From assembly GCA_017412265.1 (NCBI GenBank), contig JAFPYK010000002.1, forward strand, positions 1 to 6,792: DNA of 6,792 nucleotides, read 5' to 3'. The first letter of the stretch is position 1. The number at the start of each line of letters is the position of its first letter. Positions 4,812 to 6,792 of this stretch are shown here, in pieces. Below the pieces are notes generated by a model. It was given only the letters and a program-made list of their open reading frames with translations, was not told the DNA's origin and ran no database searches. The translations under genes were made by a program, and so were the position numbers. The DNA is from Lachnospiraceae bacterium. GTDB taxonomy: Bacteria > Bacillota > Clostridia > Lachnospirales > Lachnospiraceae.

Positions 4812-5012
4812 TTATGCCGGCACTCGGCAACGGTCCTGAAAAGAAGAGAAAGCACGCCTTTGCTTCGTCGCACCGATCTGGGATTCATTCGCCATATTCC
4901 CCTGGCTTAGTGAGTCGCAGAAGGGATGACTTAAAGTGCCGGTTTACAATTCACATGTGTGTTTTCTGGTCGTTGGTCGTTCATTTGCTGGAGTTTTCAG
5001 CCGGCGCCGGGC

Positions 5013-5041
5013 TTTCCCTATGACAGTTCTTGCGTTATAAT
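5013..5041 (+). promoter_or_regulatory. Promoter of the barstar-like gene
   Basis: A perfect TATAAT at 5036-5041 with a weak -35 (TTTCCC, 5013-5018) at 17 nt. Transcription would start near 5048, only about 20 nt before the ATG. It may also transcribe the oxidoreductase gene behind. Confidence 0.6.
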
Positions 5042-5068
5042 ATAGTCAGTACATTTAAGGAGGCAATT

Positions 5069-5362
5069 ATGAAGAAGCAGGTTGTTCTGGACGGAGCGAT
5101 GATGAAGGATAAGAAGAGTGCGCATCAGTATCTCGCGCGGCAGATGAAGTTCCCGGGAAGCTACAAGGGAAGTCTTCCGGAGCTGGAGGAGATGCTTCTC
5201 GCGGTGGATGTGCCGATGGAGATCATCTGGCTGCGGCACGAGGCGATGCTGGATGCGCTGGAGGATTACGGCGAGGAGCTGTTCGAGGCCGTGATGAGTG
5301 CCGCGCAGGAGAATGACATGATCGGCCTGTATGTGGCGCAGAGCCTGTTCGAGGAAGAGTGA
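5069..5362 (+). CDS. Barstar-like protein, diverged
   Basis: A 97-aa acidic protein whose N-terminal half fits the barstar (ribonuclease-inhibitor) family: MKKQVVLDGAMMKDKKSAHQ, then FPGSYKGSLPELEEML (28-43). Barstar itself blocks the ribonuclease barnase by covering its active site with an acidic helix. At that helix the usual YYGxNLDALWD reads SYKGSLPELEE, so the Tyr, Asn, both Asp and Trp contacts (barstar 29, 33, 35, 38, 39) become Ser, Ser, Pro, Glu, Glu. The C-terminal half (DYGEELFEAVMSAAQENDMIG) keeps a helix-plus-acidic layout. No barnase-like or toxin gene is adjacent. It may inhibit a different nuclease, serve as an orphan immunity protein, or have a new role. I chose ATG 5069, not the upstream in-frame ATG at 5030, because AAGGAGG (5057-5063) is 5 nt away and 5030 lies in the promoter. 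Confidence 0.65.
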   Translation: MKKQVVLDGAMMKDKKSAHQYLARQMKFPGSYKGSLPELEEMLLAVDVPMEIIWLRHEAMLDALEDYGEELFEAVMSAAQENDMIGLYVAQSLFEEE

Positions 5363-5400
5363 GCCGGGTGCGGCCGGGTGAATGAGAGGAGAGGGCAGAG

Positions 5401-6414
5401 ATGAGATTTGCGACGATCGGGACGAATTTTATAACGGACCGCCTGATTCTGAACGGAAGGAAGGTGGAGGGCTTCCGGCTGGAGGCCGTCTACTCGAGAA
5501 CGGAGGAGCGAGGCAGGGAGTATGCCCTGAAGCAAGGGGCCGATAAGGTGTATACTTCTCTTGATGAGATGGCTGCAGACCCTGATATTGATGCGGTCTA
5601 CATCGGTAGTCCGACTTGCTGCCATGCAGAGCAGGCGATCCGGATGATGGAGGCCGGCAAGCATGTGCTGTGCGAGAAGCCGATGTGCTCGAACCTCGAG
5701 GAGCTGGAGCGGATGTACGAGACTGCACAGCGCAATCACGTGGTGCTGCTGGAGGCGATGAGGCCGTGGTACTGCCCGGGATTTATCTATGTGCAGGAGC
5801 TGCTGCCGAAGATCGGGCCGATCCATCACGCGACATTTTTCATGTGCCAGTACTCGAGCAGATATAACAAGTTTAAAGAGGGGATCGTGGAAAATGCATT
5901 TGTCCGGGAGCTCTCGAACGGCGGGCTGATGGACGTCGGCTGCTACGCGGTGGCGGCGCTTGCGAAGCTCTTCGGGGAGCCGAAGGAGGTCAAATCGATG
6001 CTGCGCATCATCCCTGGAAGCATCGATTCGCACGGCGCAATGCTCGCGGGATATGACGATATGATCGGTGAAGTGATGTACTCGAAGGTGTCCGGGGACC
6101 GCATCGTGAATGTGATCCAGGGAGAATATGCGACGGTATATATCTCGCCGATCGGGTCATTTGATCACGTGGAGGTGTTCTGGCGGGATCTCAACAAGGT
6201 CTGGTACAGCGGACAGATCAGCGGCCAGAAGGAGATTCTTGAATTCCCGACCGTGGACTTCGCGATGAACTCTGAGGTCGAGGAGTTCTTACGGATCTGC
6301 GTGGGCGAGAAGTCCGTGGACGAATACCGGGAAGCGTCGTTTGCAACGATGAAGATGATGGACGCGATCCGCAGACAGGGCGGGTACTCGTTCCCGGCGG
6401 ATGACTGGGAGTAA
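5401..6414 (+). CDS. Gfo/Idh/MocA-family NAD(P)-dependent oxidoreductase
   Basis: A 337-aa cytoplasmic dehydrogenase of normal family length. The N-terminal Rossmann domain (1-120) begins FATIGTNFITDRL, a glycine-poor form of the nucleotide loop seen in a Firmicutes branch of the family, and continues with DAVYIGSPTCCHAEQAI (64-80) and the signature HVLCEKPM (88-95) with catalytic Lys93. The C-terminal substrate domain carries GGLMDVGCYAV (174-184), whose Asp178 and Tyr182 occupy the usual catalytic places. Such enzymes oxidise or reduce sugars, inositols or related polyols; the substrate cannot be deduced. It starts 38 nt after the barstar-like gene, with ribosome site AGGAG at 5387-5391, and is probably co-transcribed with it. 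A terminator follows. Family call is confident; pathway unknown. Confidence 0.92.
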   Translation: MRFATIGTNFITDRLILNGRKVEGFRLEAVYSRTEERGREYALKQGADKVYTSLDEMAADPDIDAVYIGSPTCCHAEQAIRMMEAGKHVLCEKPMCSNLEELERMYETAQRNHVVLLEAMRPWYCPGFIYVQELLPKIGPIHHATFFMCQYSSRYNKFKEGIVENAFVRELSNGGLMDVGCYAVAALAKLFGEPKEVKSMLRIIPGSIDSHGAMLAGYDDMIGEVMYSKVSGDRIVNVIQGEYATVYISPIGSFDHVEVFWRDLNKVWYSGQISGQKEILEFPTVDFAMNSEVEEFLRICVGEKSVDEYREASFATMKMMDAIRRQGGYSFPADDWE

Positions 6415-6439
6415 AGGAGTTCTATGAATATTCGAAGAA

Positions 6440-6466
6440 AAGGGCAGCAGAAGCTGTCCTTTTTTT
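6440..6466 (+). terminator. Intrinsic terminator after the oxidoreductase gene
   Basis: AAGGGCAGC (6440-6448) pairs with GCTGTCCTT (6453-6461), nine pairs including one G-U, over the 4-nt loop AGAA, followed by five more T residues. This is a standard rho-independent terminator 26 nt after the stop codon. It also insulates the marR-type promoter beginning at 6480. Confidence 0.88.
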
Positions 6467-6479
6467 GAAAGAATAATTG

Positions 6480-6508
6480 TTGACGAGGAAACAAAAACCT
6501 GATATATT
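6480..6508 (+). promoter_or_regulatory. Promoter of the MarR-family gene
   Basis: TTGACG (6480-6485), 17-nt spacer, TATATT (6503-6508). Transcription should start near 6515, within the repeat TTGTTTC/GAAACAA described separately. Confidence 0.82.
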
Positions 6509-6524
6509 GTTTCCGAAGAAACAA
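6487..6524. promoter_or_regulatory. Overlapping inverted repeats, MarR-type operator
   Basis: TTGTTTC (6507-6513) and GAAACAA (6518-6524) form an 18-bp operator-like palindrome across the -10 end and start point. A second pairing, GGAAACA (6487-6493) with TGTTTCC (6508-6514), spans the spacer and the -10 box. In all there are three GAAACA half-sites, two forward and one reverse. The size and position are typical of MarR repressors blocking their own promoter; that this protein binds here is inferred from adjacency. Confidence 0.7.
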
Positions 6525-6539
6525 AAAAGGAGGACAGTC

Positions 6540-6792
6540 ATGGATCTGATTCGATTGTTCAAGGAATATGGGGAGAAACAGGAGACCCTGCTTCGGCTGA
6601 GGGAGGATGAAGCCCTGCTGGCACTGACGAATACGGAGCAGCATGTGGTGGCGGCCGTCGGCGATCTGAATGCCCCGAATGTGACATCCATTGCGGAGGA
6701 GATGGGCCTGACCAAGGGCGCGGTCAGCAAGAATATAAAGAAACTGCTGTCTCAGGGCTATGTGGACGCATTTCAGAAGGAAGGGAACTCCA
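6540..6792 (+). CDS. MarR-family transcriptional regulator, 3' end outside window
   Basis: The visible 84 codons begin at ATG 6540 behind a perfect AGGAGG (6528-6533, 6-nt spacing). An N-terminal helix (MDLIRLFKEYGEKQETLLRL) leads to a winged helix-turn-helix: LTNTEQHVVAAVGDL (31-45), NVTSIAEEMGLTKGAVSKNIKKL (49-71) containing the recognition helix, then LSQGYVDAFQKEGN, where the wing begins. This order is that of MarR-type dimeric repressors that sense small phenolic or oxidising molecules. The dimerisation helices at the C-terminus lie outside the window, and so do any genes it may control downstream. The promoter is overlaid by inverted repeats, so it probably represses itself. Confidence 0.85.
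   Translation, partial: MDLIRLFKEYGEKQETLLRLREDEALLALTNTEQHVVAAVGDLNAPNVTSIAEEMGLTKGAVSKNIKKLLSQGYVDAFQKEGNS

Larger units (their letters stand above)
4497..5030. other. 534-bp gene-free region rich in stem-loops
   Basis: Between ribU and the barstar-like gene I find no reading frame with a ribosome site, coding bias or recognisable product on either strand. Instead the region holds successive inverted repeats, listed separately: a nested stem (4561-4670), three adjacent hairpins (4701-4811) and a long-range 8-bp pairing (4817-4824 with 4935-4942). It also has two tandem repeats (AATTCAAGGT at 4587-4606 and TGGTCGT at 4967-4980) and the palindrome CACATGTG. It does not match tmRNA, RNase P, SRP or 6S RNA, T-box leaders or group II intron domain V as I know them. 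A structured RNA or a structured dispersed repeat is plausible. Confidence 0.6.

Noticed and set aside
4998..5015. GC-rich palindrome CCGGCGCCGG with GCTTT as a terminator
   Set aside because: A usable stem is only about 4 pairs once a loop is allowed, and only three T residues follow.
4497..5030. Known RNA (tmRNA, RNase P, SRP, 6S) or group II intron fragment
   Set aside because: None of the conserved core sequences of these RNAs could be found on either strand; not called as a named ncRNA.
5266..6033. 255-codon minus-strand open frame
   Set aside because: Lies opposite the oxidoreductase gene, is His/Arg/Leu-rich without a domain, and lacks a ribosome site; a shadow.
6165..6644. 159-codon minus-strand open frame
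   Set aside because: Crosses the end of the oxidoreductase gene, a terminator and the MarR promoter in antisense; no domain or start signal.

Overview
The window looks like chromosomal DNA of a Gram-positive anaerobe of the Clostridia, most likely Lachnospiraceae-like. This is an inference from gene content: an FMN riboswitch in front of a RibU-type ECF transporter subunit, an IreB (UPF0297) relative, lipobox lipoproteins, strong AGGAGG ribosome sites, TTGACN-N17-TATNNT promoters and GC-rich codon third positions. No 16S or other species marker is present. No phage, transposase, CRISPR array or tRNA was seen.

Left part (1-2775, minus strand): one compact operon reading right to left. Its order is a PfkB-family ribokinase, an alpha/beta hydrolase starting 3 nt after the kinase stop, a GyrI-like (COG4832) small-molecule-binding protein, and a lipoprotein cut by the window edge. 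A promoter and a perfect 14-bp palindrome sit in front of the kinase. The palindrome is a candidate operator.

Middle part (2816-4496, plus strand): a small lipoprotein gene broken by a one-base shift in a G4 run; a 74-aa IreB-like protein with its own promoter; then a promoter, a 5' hairpin, a complete FMN riboswitch and ribU, a riboflavin uptake S component. The riboswitch has no terminator after it but has a candidate pairing over the ribU ribosome site, which suggests translational control.

Region 4497-5030 holds no credible gene but is packed with consecutive near-perfect stem-loops plus two long-range pairings. It is the least explained part of the window: a structured RNA, a structured dispersed repeat, or an elaborate terminator region.

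Right part (5036-6792, plus strand): a diverged barstar-like protein without a partner nuclease, a Gfo/Idh/MocA-family oxidoreductase, a good intrinsic terminator, and the start of a MarR-family regulator whose promoter is covered by overlapping inverted repeats of GAAACAA/TTGTTTC, indicating autoregulation. The genes do not form one pathway. They fall into separate units for sugar/nucleoside salvage and detoxification, vitamin B2 uptake, and small regulatory proteins. The most interesting leads are the 4.5-5.0 kb structured region, the orphan IreB-like protein, the two near-identical promoter segments at 3189 and 3578, and the orphan barstar-like protein.
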